A DNA stretch of 12,465 bases from Solirubrobacteraceae bacterium (GCA_030038955.1 JASHQV010000241.1:1-12465), one strand, 5' to 3'. Shown: positions 1-6,676, counted from the first letter of the stretch. The notes: a model not told the origin generated them from the sequence alone. Made by a program: numbers and translations.

Positions 1-817
1 ACGGCTTCTGGGCCAGCAGCCAGGCGAGCGCGATCTGCGCGGGCGTCGCGCCCTTCTCCACGGCGATCCGGGTGAGCAACTCGACGAACGCGAGGTTCGC
101 CGCGCGGGCCTGACGGTCGGCGAACCTCGGGACGGTGTTGCGGAAGTCGTCGCTTGAGAACTCCGTCGTGGTGTCGATCGTACCGGTCAGAAAGCCCTTG
201 CCGAGCGGGCTGAACGGGACGAACCCGATGCCAAGCTCCTCCAGAGTTGGCAGGACCGCCTGCTCGGGTTCGCGCCACCACAGCGAGTACTCGCTCTGCA
301 GCGCGGTTACCGGCTGCACAGCGTGGGCGCGGCGGATGGTCTGCACCCCGGCTTCGGACAGACCGAAGTGGCGCACCTTGCCTTCGTCGATCAGCTGCTT
401 GACGGTGCCGGCGACCTCCTCGATCGGGACTTTCGGGTCGACGCGGTGCTGGTAGAGAAGGTCGATGCGGTCGGTCCGCAGCCGCTTGAGCGAGGCCTCC
501 ACGCCGGTTCGGATCGTCTCCGGGCGGCTGTCCAGTGCGCCCGGTCCGATTGTCCCACCGAGGTCGAAGCCGAACTTGGACGCGATCGCGACCTGGTCGC
601 GGACGGGCTCGAGCGCCTCGCCGACGAGTTCCTCGTTGCTGAACGGGCCGTAGACCTGGGCGGTGTCGAACAACGTCACCCCGCGCTCCACAGCGGCGCG
701 GAGCAAGGCGACCATCTCCTGCTTTGGGGGCGGTGGTCCGAAGGCGTGGCTCATGCCCATGCACCCGAGGCCGACCGCCGAGACCTCCAGGTTCGTTCCG
801 AGCGTTCGCTTTTGCAT
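1..817 (-). CDS. Aldo/keto reductase, C-terminus cut by window start
   Basis: NAD(P)H-dependent aldo/keto reductase of the bacterial type (cytosolic TIM barrel) that reduces aldehydes or ketones; the substrate cannot be read from sequence. About 272 residues are visible; the family is usually about 320-335, so roughly 50-60 residues lie outside the window. Visible: N-terminal GLGCMGMS (residues 17-23), the catalytic tetrad at Asp51 and Tyr56 (FDTAQVYG), Lys81 (ASKFGF) and His124 (LLYQHRVDP), then GKVRHFGLSE and the barrel segment VPFSPLGKGFLTG. Start: ATG at 815-817 with AAGGAG upstream. This ATG overlaps the DUF2255 stop as TGATG, so the two genes are probably translationally coupled. It is the last visible gene of a three-gene minus-strand run behind the alcohol dehydrogenase, under the divergent XRE regulator. 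The family is certain; the physiological reaction is unknown. Confidence 0.95.
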   Translation of the reverse strand, partial: MQKRTLGTNLEVSAVGLGCMGMSHAFGPPPPKQEMVALLRAAVERGVTLFDTAQVYGPFSNEELVGEALEPVRDQVAIASKFGFDLGGTIGPGALDSRPETIRTGVEASLKRLRTDRIDLLYQHRVDPKVPIEEVAGTVKQLIDEGKVRHFGLSEAGVQTIRRAHAVQPVTALQSEYSLWWREPEQAVLPTLEELGIGFVPFSPLGKGFLTGTIDTTTEFSSDDFRNTVPRFADRQARAANLAFVELLTRIAVEKGATPAQIALAWLLAQKP

Positions 818-1218
818 CAGTCTGTCTCCTTGCTCTGGTCGTGTCGGTTGGGTTCCAGCCTCAGCGTCGTGGCGCGAGCCTCCGGGCTGGTAATCCGTCG
901 CAGTGTGCTCTCCGAGTAACGGGCGTACTTCCGCCGATAGGCGGCGTCGATCTGGTGATCGAGTCCGTGGTCGGCCTCGATCAGCTTGACGTCGCGAGTG
1001 AGGCCGCCGGCGGCGATCTGGGCCTGGTGGCGGATCTGCGCGCCGCGATACCAGCTCGCGTTCGCGCCGCCTACCGAGCGGATATAGAGCTCGCTGCCAT
1101 GGCGAACGATCCAGATGGTCACCAGCCCCCGAAGACTGCCGTCCCGGCGTCGGGTGGCGATCTCGATCTCATCCGGCTTCGCGAGGATCGCAAGCTCCTC
1201 CGGCTTCCATGGGCTCAT
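817..1218 (-). CDS. DUF2255 family protein
   Basis: Small protein of 133 residues with the DUF2255 pattern: an N-terminal W-x-P-EELA helix, then IEIATRRRDGSLRG, IWIVRHGSELYIRSV, an ASWYRGA segment, GGLTRDV, and a C-terminal IDAAYRRKYARY. The function of the family is not established. The alternating strands and the company of reductases suggest a cofactor- or ligand-binding barrel, which is inference. The frame is open further upstream to about 1302, but the ATG at 1216-1218 has a GGGGAG ribosome site at good spacing and gives MSPWKPEEL, the usual family start. The stop overlaps the start of the aldo/keto reductase (TGATG). The alcohol dehydrogenase ends 46 bases upstream on the same strand. 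DUF2255 genes often sit beside oxidoreductases with MmyB-type regulators, as here. Confidence 0.9.
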   Translation of the reverse strand: MSPWKPEELAILAKPDEIEIATRRRDGSLRGLVTIWIVRHGSELYIRSVGGANASWYRGAQIRHQAQIAAGGLTRDVKLIEADHGLDHQIDAAYRRKYARYSESTLRRITSPEARATTLRLEPNRHDQSKETD

Positions 1219-1264
1219 CGATGGCTCCCCGGTGTTGTTTGGACGACCGGCGACGGTGCCATGG

Positions 1265-2302
1265 TCAGACCGTCCCGACGTGCAGCAGTGACTTGATCGC
1301 ACGGCGCTCGTTCATCGCCGCATACGCCTCGCCGACACCTTCGAGGTCGGTCGTGAAGTCGAACACGCGGCCGGGGTTGATCCGCCCCTCGAGCACGTCG
1401 GGCAGCAGCTCCTCGATGTAGGCGCGCACCGGCGCAGAGCCTCCGCGGACGCCGACGTTGCGGAGGAACATGTCGCCGATCGGCAACTCGATTTCATGCG
1501 GGACGCCGACGTAGCCGACGATCGAGCCGGGGCGTGCGATCGAGGTCGCGGTCTGCATCGCCTGGGCCGTGCCGACGCACTCCATCACGGCGTCGGCACC
1601 GACCCCGCGAGTGAGCTGCCTTACGGCCTCGATCGCCTCCTCGCCGCGCCCCTCGACGATGTCGGTGGCGCCAAACTCGCGAGCGAGTTCCTGCCGCACC
1701 GGGTTCCGGCTCAGGACGATCAGCCGCTCAGCACCGATGCGGACTGCGGCAAGGATGCCGGACAGTCCGACCGCCCCATCGCCGACCACGGCGACCACTC
1801 CCCCCGGCTTCACGTCCGCGCAGACTGCCGCGTGGTGACCGGTGGCGAGCACGTCGGAGAGCGTCAACAGTGACGCCATCGTCTCGTCAGCGTGACCGGA
1901 GCCAGGTACCGGAACCAGGGTCCCATCGGCGAGCGGGACGCGGACGCCCTCACCCTGTCCCCCATCGCCGTTTGAGGGATAGAACCCCCCGGCCGAGCAC
2001 GCGCTTGTGATGCCATGTCGACAGTGAGGGCAGGTGCCGTCACTGAACGCGAACGGCGAGATCACGAAGTCGCCCCGCTTGATCTTGCGGACCTCGGCGC
2101 CGATCTCCTCGACGACGCCGATGAGCTCGTGACCAATCGGCCCCGGCTCGAACGGCGAATCACCGCGGTAGTACCACAGGTCCGACCCGCACACGCCGGA
2201 CAGAACGACGCGCACGATCGCGTCAGTCGGCTGCGTGATCACGGGGTCGGGCCGGTCTGCCACCGTGATCGAGCCTGGTTCGTTGAAAACAGCGGCGCGC
2301 AT
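1265..2302 (-). CDS. Zinc-dependent medium-chain alcohol dehydrogenase
   Basis: Zn-dependent MDR-superfamily dehydrogenase of 345 residues, full length. It should oxidise an alcohol, or reduce the aldehyde or ketone, with NAD(P) in the cytosol. Catalytic-zinc ligands are Cys38 (GVCGSD) and His58-Glu59 (GHE). The structural-zinc loop has Cys91, Cys94 and Cys102, but the first position of the usual four-cysteine lobe is Asp88 in SDGTCPHC. I recall this SDGTC form from a subfamily of zinc-dependent dehydrogenases, so it is probably not a defect. The dinucleotide-binding turn GDGAVG is at 174-179. Start: ATG at 2300-2302 with AGGAGG seven bases upstream. It is the first gene of the run alcohol dehydrogenase, DUF2255, aldo/keto reductase, and is divergent from the XRE regulator across 135 bases. 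Substrate unknown. Confidence 0.95.
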   Translation of the reverse strand: MRAAVFNEPGSITVADRPDPVITQPTDAIVRVVLSGVCGSDLWYYRGDSPFEPGPIGHELIGVVEEIGAEVRKIKRGDFVISPFAFSDGTCPHCRHGITSACSAGGFYPSNGDGGQGEGVRVPLADGTLVPVPGSGHADETMASLLTLSDVLATGHHAAVCADVKPGGVVAVVGDGAVGLSGILAAVRIGAERLIVLSRNPVRQELAREFGATDIVEGRGEEAIEAVRQLTRGVGADAVMECVGTAQAMQTATSIARPGSIVGYVGVPHEIELPIGDMFLRNVGVRGGSAPVRAYIEELLPDVLEGRINPGRVFDFTTDLEGVGEAYAAMNERRAIKSLLHVGTV

Positions 2303-2374
2303 CTACGCCTCCTCGCTTGATCGGGTCTCACTCATCGGTTCCCTACCAAAGCACCGCCAGACCCGAACTGAGAG

Positions 2375-2405
2375 GCCCTGTCGGAGGGGTACTGCCAGGG
2401 CACCC
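2375..2405. promoter_or_regulatory. Candidate operator between the dehydrogenase and XRE genes
   Basis: In the 135-base divergent gap, GCCCTG (2375-2380) and CAGGGC (2396-2401) form a 6-bp inverted repeat. Inside it lies an imperfect dyad, GGGTACTGCC...GGGCACCC (2387-2405). It sits just upstream of the -35-like TTGCAC of the regulator gene. A site here could control both directions, as expected for an autoregulated MmyB-type regulator. The repeat is seen; the role is inferred. Confidence 0.4.
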
Positions 2406-2431
2406 TTGCACCAGCGCGAGCGGGGTATGTT
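2406..2431 (+). promoter_or_regulatory. Candidate leaderless promoter of the XRE regulator
   Basis: TTGCAC (2406-2411) and TATGTT (2426-2431) look like -35 and -10 boxes. The spacer is short, at 14 bases. The -10 box ends six bases before the ATG at 2438 and no Shine-Dalgarno sequence precedes that ATG. A leaderless transcript starting at or next to the A of ATG is therefore likely, a common arrangement in actinobacteria. Confidence 0.45.
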
Positions 2432-2437
2432 GATGTC

Positions 2438-3313
2438 ATGGACGCAGCCGGCGACATCGCCGAATTCCTGACCACCAGACGAGCCAGAGTGACGCCGGAG
2501 CAGGTCGGGCTGCCCGCCTGGGGCCCTCGCCGGGTCAAGGGGCTGCGCCGCGAGGAGGTCGCGTCCCTGGCTGGCGTCAGCGTCGAGTACTACAAGCGCC
2601 TAGAGCGCGGCAATGCTGCGGGAGTGTCCGACGGTGTGCTCGAGGCGCTCGCGCAAGCCCTGCAACTCGACGACGCCGAGCGCGCGCACCTGTTCGATCT
2701 CGCCCGCGCCGCCAACCCAGTCGCTCCCAAGCGCCGAAAAGCAGCGCAGCAGCACGTGCGTCCGGTGGTGTTGCGGATGCTCGACTCGATCAGCTCGCCG
2801 GCGATCGTGCGTAACAGCCGGGTCGACTATCTCGCCGCGAATGCGCTCGGCCGCGCGCTATACGCGCCGCTTTTCGACAGCCGCGAGCAGCCGGCCAACA
2901 GCGCCCGCTTCACCTTCCTCGATCCGGCCGCCCACGACTTCTACATCGATTGGGAGCACATCGCCAGGGACCTCGTCGCGCACCTGCGATCCCAGGCCGG
3001 CCGCGATCCCCATGACCGAGGGCTGTCGGACCTAGTCGGGGAGCTCTCGACGCGCAGCGACGAGTTCCGCACCTGGTGGGCCGCCCACAACGTCCGCTAC
3101 CACCGCACCGGCACCAAGCGCCTGCGCCACCCCATCGTCGGCGAGCTCGAGCTCGACTACGAGGTCATGGACGTCTCCGCCGACGACGGCCTCACCATCA
3201 GCGTCTACAGCGCCGAACCCGGCAGCCGCTCCGAGCAGGCGCTCGATCTCCTCGGCAGCTGGTCAGCCACCACAGCGCTCGAACCCGCCTCCACCACCGA
3301 CCCCACAACCTGA
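2438..3313 (+). CDS. XRE-family regulator with MmyB-like ligand-binding domain
   Basis: DNA-binding transcription regulator of 291 residues, the usual size. Residues about 5-85 form a helix-turn-helix of the HTH_31 type, with the hallmark GPRRVKGLRREEVASLAGVS followed by EYYKRLERG. Residues about 105-275 match the MmyB-like (MLTR) ligand-binding domain, with LAANALGRALYAP, FLDPAAHDFYIDW, FRTWWAAHNVRYHRTGTKRL and HPIVGELELDYEVM. Family members typically sit divergent from short-chain, medium-chain or aldo/keto reductase genes and control them. Here the divergent gene is the zinc alcohol dehydrogenase, so that run is the likely target. Autoregulation through the shared gap is plausible. The ligand may be a small hydrophobic molecule, by analogy with the family. 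The last 15 residues are low-complexity Ser/Thr/Pro. Confidence 0.95.
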   Translation: MDAAGDIAEFLTTRRARVTPEQVGLPAWGPRRVKGLRREEVASLAGVSVEYYKRLERGNAAGVSDGVLEALAQALQLDDAERAHLFDLARAANPVAPKRRKAAQQHVRPVVLRMLDSISSPAIVRNSRVDYLAANALGRALYAPLFDSREQPANSARFTFLDPAAHDFYIDWEHIARDLVAHLRSQAGRDPHDRGLSDLVGELSTRSDEFRTWWAAHNVRYHRTGTKRLRHPIVGELELDYEVMDVSADDGLTISVYSAEPGSRSEQALDLLGSWSATTALEPASTTDPTT

Positions 3314-3314
3314 A

Positions 3315-3367
3315 GTCTCGCGGGGGCGCTCCCGGCTCCTGGCAGGAGCGGGGATTGGAAGCGAGAC
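3315..3367 (+). terminator. Nested hairpin just after the XRE gene, possible terminator
   Basis: Two bases after the stop codon, GTCTCGC (3315-3321) pairs with GCGAGAC (3361-3367). Within it, GCTCC (3335-3339) pairs with GGAGC (3345-3349) around a TGGCA loop, extended by CCC/GGG after one mismatch. A GC-rich hairpin at this position fits transcription termination, but there is no T-run, so an intrinsic terminator is not proven. Confidence 0.4.
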
Positions 3368-3693
3368 AGCCGCCGCCTGACGGTTTGCGCGGCCCCGAAG
3401 CCCCGGCGACCCGTACCGAGATCGAGCGAACAAGCTCCGTTGTCGGGACGCTGAGACACCCAGCCCCGCTTCCGCGCTGTGGCGTGCACCTCGGGCCGTG
3501 TGCCACGCCACCCTCCTATGCGCTGACAGCGCACGGTTGTCTGGGTGATGGCGGTATCGGAATGGCGCCGTGCGTCCGCTCATACTCGACGCGCTTGCTG
3601 AGCTTCTCGTCCAGTTGGTTGAGCCTCTCCCTGAGGCTGCAGCCAACGCGTCCTGCGTTGATCAGCAGGCTGGAAGCTCGCGGTCGCGGTACC

Positions 3694-3735
3694 CGGCATC
3701 TGGTGACGCTCATCCACGACCGTCACCAGATGCCG
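3694..3735. repeat. Perfect 15-bp inverted repeat with 12-base loop
   Basis: CGGCATCTGGTGACG (3694-3708) is perfectly reverse-complementary to CGTCACCAGATGCCG (3721-3735), separated by a 12-base loop. No T-run follows on either strand. It could be a transcription terminator, an end of a small palindromic element, or a protein-binding site. A minus-strand open frame of uncertain status has its TGA stop inside the loop. Confidence 0.85.
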
Positions 3736-3965
3736 CGTCTTCGAAGCCCAGGTTGATTCGCTCACCCACTTCATCAAGATCCTTCTGAACGGCAGCGTCA
3801 GAGCGGGAGCTGGCGACGGACGCCCACGATGGGTGGCGTTTCGTGCCGCCGAAAACGGTCCTCGTTTCCCACGCGGTTTTGAGAAAGCTTCCATCGCCGC
3901 CCTCAGCGAAGGCGATGGCAAGGATCGCCGGAGCAAAAGCGCGAAATACCAGGCGATTCCCCAGA

Positions 3966-3990
3966 GCCCTCTGGCGGACTCGAACCGCCG
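3966..3990 (-). other. tRNA 3'-end-like segment (T-arm), possible attachment-site core
   Basis: Read on the minus strand, positions 3989 to 3973 give GGCGG-TTCGAGT-CCGCC. This is a 5-bp stem around a canonical T-loop (TTC-G-A-x-x), preceded by GGTC as in a variable loop and followed by AGAGGGC where an acceptor strand would be. No D-arm or anticodon arm lies upstream; LuxR-type coding sequence is there instead. It is therefore a 3' fragment, not a complete tRNA. Positions 3961-3974 form a palindrome (CCAGAGCCCTCTGG). tRNA 3' ends are common integrase attachment sites, which would explain a stranded fragment; that is inference. Confidence 0.45.
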
Positions 3991-4004
3991 ACCCCCCTCC
4001 CTAC

Positions 4005-4094
4005 CATCGCTCGGTAGATGTGGGTCTCGACGGTTCGGGAGGAAACGACGAGCGTTTCGGCGATCTCGGCGTTAGTGAGTCCCCGGCTCAAGAT
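4005..4094 (-). pseudogene. LuxR-type helix-turn-helix remnant
   Basis: Thirty codons on the minus strand encode a segment beginning ILSRGLTNAEIAETLVVSSR and continuing TVETHIYRAM. This is the DNA-binding half of a LuxR/NarL-type HTH, with the typical GLTNAEIA and RTVETH motifs. The upstream part of the domain (the usual LTxREREVL) is not visible. After RAM, where family members continue with a KLGV-like turn, the sequence switches abruptly to the tRNA-like segment. Both ends are thus lost, leaving only a gene fragment. It cannot make a working regulator. Confidence 0.7.
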
Positions 4095-4493
4095 CTGGCA
4101 GAAGCTCTTTGCACCACCGCGGAGCTGCGTGCTCCTTACTCCGAGGACGCCCAGCCTCGAATGGTTGATCACAAAAGATGCAGTTGGGGACTGCCACCAA
4201 AGCGACCTCAGCCTAACCGCCCGACGAGACGCTCGCGCCCGAAAGGTTTGGCCCACCTCGGGGGAATCCGAGCCTGGATCAGTGTCGTCCCCGCCGCGAC
4301 GCGCTTCGCAGTCGAGAGGATCATCCCCCTCGTGTGCGAGACGTGCAGTTCGCGGCAAGCGTTCCGCTACGGCCCGTCGCTTCGTCCCCCACCATCTGAA
4401 GACTCGTGATCGCGCTGCGACCAAGCGCAATATCTTCCGGCGCTAGAGGTGATCAACTAGCCTGCCCAAACGCCACCCAACAGAGGAGTGATC

Positions 4494-5051
4494 GTGTCTG
4501 TGATGCAGGATCCAATAGCCGACGAGCAGGTTCCCGATTTAGAGACCGAGCGTCTGGTTCTGCGTGCACCCACGCCCGATGACCTCGGGGATTGGGTCTC
4601 CCAGATCTGGGGTGATCCCGAGGCGATGCGATACATGCCGGGACGCGACGAGGAGCCCGAAGCGTTCGCGGCGGGGGTATTGGATTTCTTTGTCGAGGTA
4701 CGCCAACAGCGGCAACTGGGTGCCTGGGCGATCACGCTGAAGTCCGACGGCCGGTTTATGGGGCACGCGATGCTGGCGTATCGAGAGGCGTTCGGTGAGC
4801 CGGAACTGGGATACGCGCTGGGCAAGGAATTCTGGGGCGCCGGTTACGGGACCGAAGCCGCGAGAGCCGTCGCCGCGTATGGATTTGAGCAAGCGGACGT
4901 GCCGCGGATATTTGGAGTCGTGTTCCCTGAGAATGAGCCGTCGTGGCGGATCCTCAGGCATCTGGGCTTTGAGTACGAACGGGATGTCACGCACTACGGA
5001 TTTGAGCTGGCTTACTACGCCCTGACCCGACAAGCATTCATCAATTCATGA
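4494..5051 (+). CDS. GNAT N-acetyltransferase, RimJ/RimL-like
   Basis: Acetyl-CoA-dependent acetyltransferase of about 185 residues, the normal size of RimJ/RimL-type GNATs. The substrate cannot be told; the family includes enzymes acting on ribosomal-protein N-termini, antibiotics and small amines. The N-terminal LETERLVLRAPTPDDLGDW is the family opening. The acetyl-CoA pyrophosphate loop is in ELGYALGKEFWGAGYGTEAA, and NEPSWRILRHLGFEYERD is motif B near the end. Start choice: GAGGAG (4483-4488) lies five bases before GTG 4494. A GTG at 4488 overlaps that ribosome site, and a later ATG at 4503 is too far from it. The gene is monocistronic as far as seen, between the remnant region and the Fic locus. 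A second GNAT lies beyond the Fic gene on the other strand. Confidence 0.92.
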   Translation: MSVMQDPIADEQVPDLETERLVLRAPTPDDLGDWVSQIWGDPEAMRYMPGRDEEPEAFAAGVLDFFVEVRQQRQLGAWAITLKSDGRFMGHAMLAYREAFGEPELGYALGKEFWGAGYGTEAARAVAAYGFEQADVPRIFGVVFPENEPSWRILRHLGFEYERDVTHYGFELAYYALTRQAFINS

Positions 5052-5254
5052 GAAACAGAGGCCCATCACCTCCCCGACAGTGGTGAGTCGATCGTGTGGT
5101 TCTACGTGACCGAACCACGAACCCCGATCTCATCTACCGCAACTGCTTTGGAACGGTCGGGAGCATGCGCGCCGCTGCCACCCCAGTCGTCCTTTGCGCG
5201 GAAAGCGCGCATCCCGCCGGCGAGCGCTTTCGTCCTCGAGCTTGCCCGTGAGAG

Positions 5255-5273
5255 GACGATCGGATCGGCGACG
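5255..5273 (+). repeat. Direct repeat, left copy, flanking fic
   Basis: GACGATCGGATCGGCGACG here matches 6847-6865 at 18 of 19 positions, on the same strand. The two copies bracket the whole fic gene and its promoter region, and both lie outside any called gene. This could be a remnant of insertion or duplication, or chance in GC-rich DNA. Confidence 0.5.
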
Positions 5274-5339
5274 ACGCGTTGTCAACTTCGCACCGCGTGG
5301 TGGGGCTTGTTCACTGATCGCACGGGTGTTGCCGCAAGC

Positions 5340-5379
5340 GATAGACGTAAAGAGCGCTACAGAGCTTTTTACGTTTATC
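5340..5379. repeat. 16-bp inverted repeat upstream of fic
   Basis: GATAGACGTAAAGAGC (5340-5355) pairs with GCTTTTTACGTTTATC (5364-5379) over 16 positions: 14 Watson-Crick and 2 G-T pairs, with an 8-base loop. It lies about 60 bases before the fic start and is richer in A/T than its surroundings. It may be an operator, or an RNA hairpin if transcription starts upstream. Confidence 0.75.
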
Positions 5380-5425
5380 CGGGGGGCGCGGGATCGAATA
5401 AGCGTTAGAAGTCCGCCCGAGCTTT

Positions 5426-5431
5426 TAAGCT
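5426..5431 (+). promoter_or_regulatory. Candidate -10 box of fic, leaderless start
   Basis: TAAGCT fits the TAnnnT consensus and ends eight bases before the GTG at 5440, with TTAGAA (5405-5410) as a weak -35. No Shine-Dalgarno sequence precedes the GTG, so a leaderless transcript is likely. Confidence 0.35.
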
Positions 5432-5439
5432 TTTATGGC

Positions 5440-6676
5440 GTGAGCGCCACCACAGCAGGCAGCACGTGGGGCGCCTTCATCCCGGGGGTTGCCGCGCCCG
5501 ACGCGTCGGCTTACGGCGGTCGTGCTGCGCGCAGGGGCGGCCGCTACAACGCTTTCGTCCCGCCCCATATCGCCGACTACGCTTTCAGGCTCACAAACGC
5601 CACAGCACGTGGCGTCGAGGTCGGTACGTATGCACTCAAGCAGCTCCAAGGGCTCGACCTGGCGCTGGGGCCGCATTCCCTCGCCGAGACGCTGCTGCGG
5701 TCAGAGAGTGTTGCGTCGTCGCGCATCGAAGGCCTCGACATGACCCACGCCCGCCTGGCCCGCGCTCGCTACGGCGACGGCCGTGAGGACAAGAAGGCTC
5801 GCGAGGTGATCGCGAACATCGACGCTATGCGCAGGGCAATCGAGCTCGGCGATAGCACGGACGCTCTCAGCGTCCGTGCTATCTGCCAGATTCACCGGGC
5901 CCTCATCCGCGGCGAAACGTTGCGCGGCAAGCCATACGCCGGCCTCATTCGCGAAGAGTTGGATCGGCGGCAACGACCGCAGCCCGGTCGGGGCGATCTT
6001 CGTCCCGCCGCCCCCGGAGTATGTGCGCCCGCTGCTCAACGACCTCGAGCAGTTCATTGCTCGCGAGGACCTCGACCCGCTATCACAAGCGGCGATCGCG
6101 CACGGCCAGTTCGAAACGGTCCACCCATTCCTTGACGGCAACGGCCGCGTCGGCAGGGCGCTGGTCTACGCAATCCTGCGTCGCCGGGAACTGCTCGGGG
6201 ACTACATCCCGCCGATCTCGCTCGTGCTCAATGCTGCACCTCGAAACTACACCAGCTCCTTGGCTGCTTACCAGCGCCGCAGCACGACCTCGCAGCATCC
6301 ACCCGATCTGATCGTCCAGACGTTCTCGCGGGCCGCAGAGATCGCGTCGCGCGAAGCGGCGGCGTTGCGCGACGATGTCGACGCACTACAAGCTCGCTGG
6401 CGCGAAGCGCTCAAAGGGTTGCGCTCCGACGCAGCCGCGTGGAAGCTCGTCGACGAGCTTCCAGGACGCCCGGTCCTAACGGCGCCAAGCGTCGGCGAGC
6501 TCCTGCGAATCTCGGCGCCCGCGGCAGGTCGGGCGCTCAACCAGCTCGACGAGCGCGGCATCATCAAACGGCTCAACGAGAGGAAATGGGGACGGACGTG
6601 GGAGGCGTCGGAACTACTCACGCTCGTCCAGGCCTTTGAGCGGCGTGTGGGCGGCAGCCGCGCATCGCGCGCGTAG
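5440..6676 (+). pseudogene. Fic-family AMPylase with C-terminal winged helix, frameshifted
   Basis: Fic proteins move AMP (or related groups) from ATP to target proteins. Frame one (GTG 5440 to about 5958, 173 codons) carries the Fic N-terminal domain: RYNAFVPP, then LRSESVASSRIEGLD, which contains the self-inhibitory [S/T]xxxE[G/N] motif (Ser93, Glu97, Gly98), and GKPYAGLIREE. Frame two (about 5960 to the TAG at 6674-6676) carries WIGGNDRSPVGAIFVPPPPE, the catalytic HPFLDGNGR (6122-6148, complete with His), and a C-terminal winged-helix-like part (APSVGELLRISAPAAGRALN, GIIKRLNERKWGR). Relatives read R-x-x-QNWIGG across the joint. Here QN is missing and the frame changes between 5958 and 5960, fitting a 5-base loss. 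No slippery site is seen, so it is probably dead; the first frame alone lacks the active site. Total length would otherwise be normal (about 413 residues). Confidence 0.88.

Larger units (their letters stand above)
3368..4493. other. 1.1-kb stretch without an intact gene
   Basis: All six frames contain short open stretches, but none has a credible start, ribosome site and recognisable domain together. It holds the inverted repeat at 3694-3735, the tRNA-like T-arm segment near 3966-3990 and the LuxR remnant at 4005-4094, all listed separately. A minus-strand open frame from about 4009 down to a TGA at 3712-3714, ending in QKDLDEVGERINLGFEDAA, reads somewhat like protein. It has no start codon and opens at a TAG inside the junction, so I do not call it. 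From about 4100 to 4460 I see nothing interpretable. The mixture suggests a decayed mobile-element insertion region. Confidence 0.6.
5052..5439. other. Intergenic region between GNAT and fic, hairpins and repeats
   Basis: This 388-base gap has no convincing gene. The fic frame is open upstream to about 5194, but that stretch is Arg/Ser-rich and unlike Fic N-termini. Hairpins seen: GTGGTTC/GAACCAC (5096-5102 with 5112-5118), a weak terminator candidate for the GNAT gene, and TGCGCG/CGCGCA (5195-5200 with 5206-5211). The larger inverted repeat at 5340-5379 and the direct repeat at 5255-5273 are listed separately. GAGCTTTT occurs twice, at 5362 and 5419, in unusually A/T-rich surroundings. Confidence 0.55.

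Noticed and set aside
323..919. Long plus-strand open frames opposite the aldo/keto reductase, and similar frames opposite the dehydrogenase, fic, mocR and IS630 genes
   Set aside because: They are antisense shadows caused by GC-rich codon bias. The minus- or plus-strand partner has clear family motifs and a ribosome site or promoter.
1219..1302. Upstream extension of DUF2255 to an earlier start
   Set aside because: The extension overlaps the dehydrogenase stop and reads as low-quality sequence. The ATG at 1218 has a good ribosome site and the family N-terminus.
3570..3788. Plus-strand stretch beginning RPLILDALAELLVQLVEPLP
   Set aside because: Helical-looking, but no ribosome site, unconvincing codon bias after 40 codons, and it crosses the perfect inverted repeat. 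No family recognised.
3712..4010. Open minus-strand frame ending QKDLDEVGERINLGFEDAA before a TGA in the hairpin loop
   Set aside because: It reads like protein in part but has no start codon, opens at a TAG inside the tRNA-like junction and shows only moderate third-position bias.
3961..4060. Complete tRNA gene on the minus strand
   Set aside because: Only the T-arm and a possible 3' acceptor strand are present. The positions of the anticodon and D arms hold LuxR coding sequence.
5194..5439. Extension of the fic reading frame upstream to an ATG at 5194
   Set aside because: The extra 82 residues are Arg/Ser-rich, unlike any Fic N-terminus, and would run through the 16-bp inverted repeat. 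The GTG at 5440 fits the -10 box and family length better.
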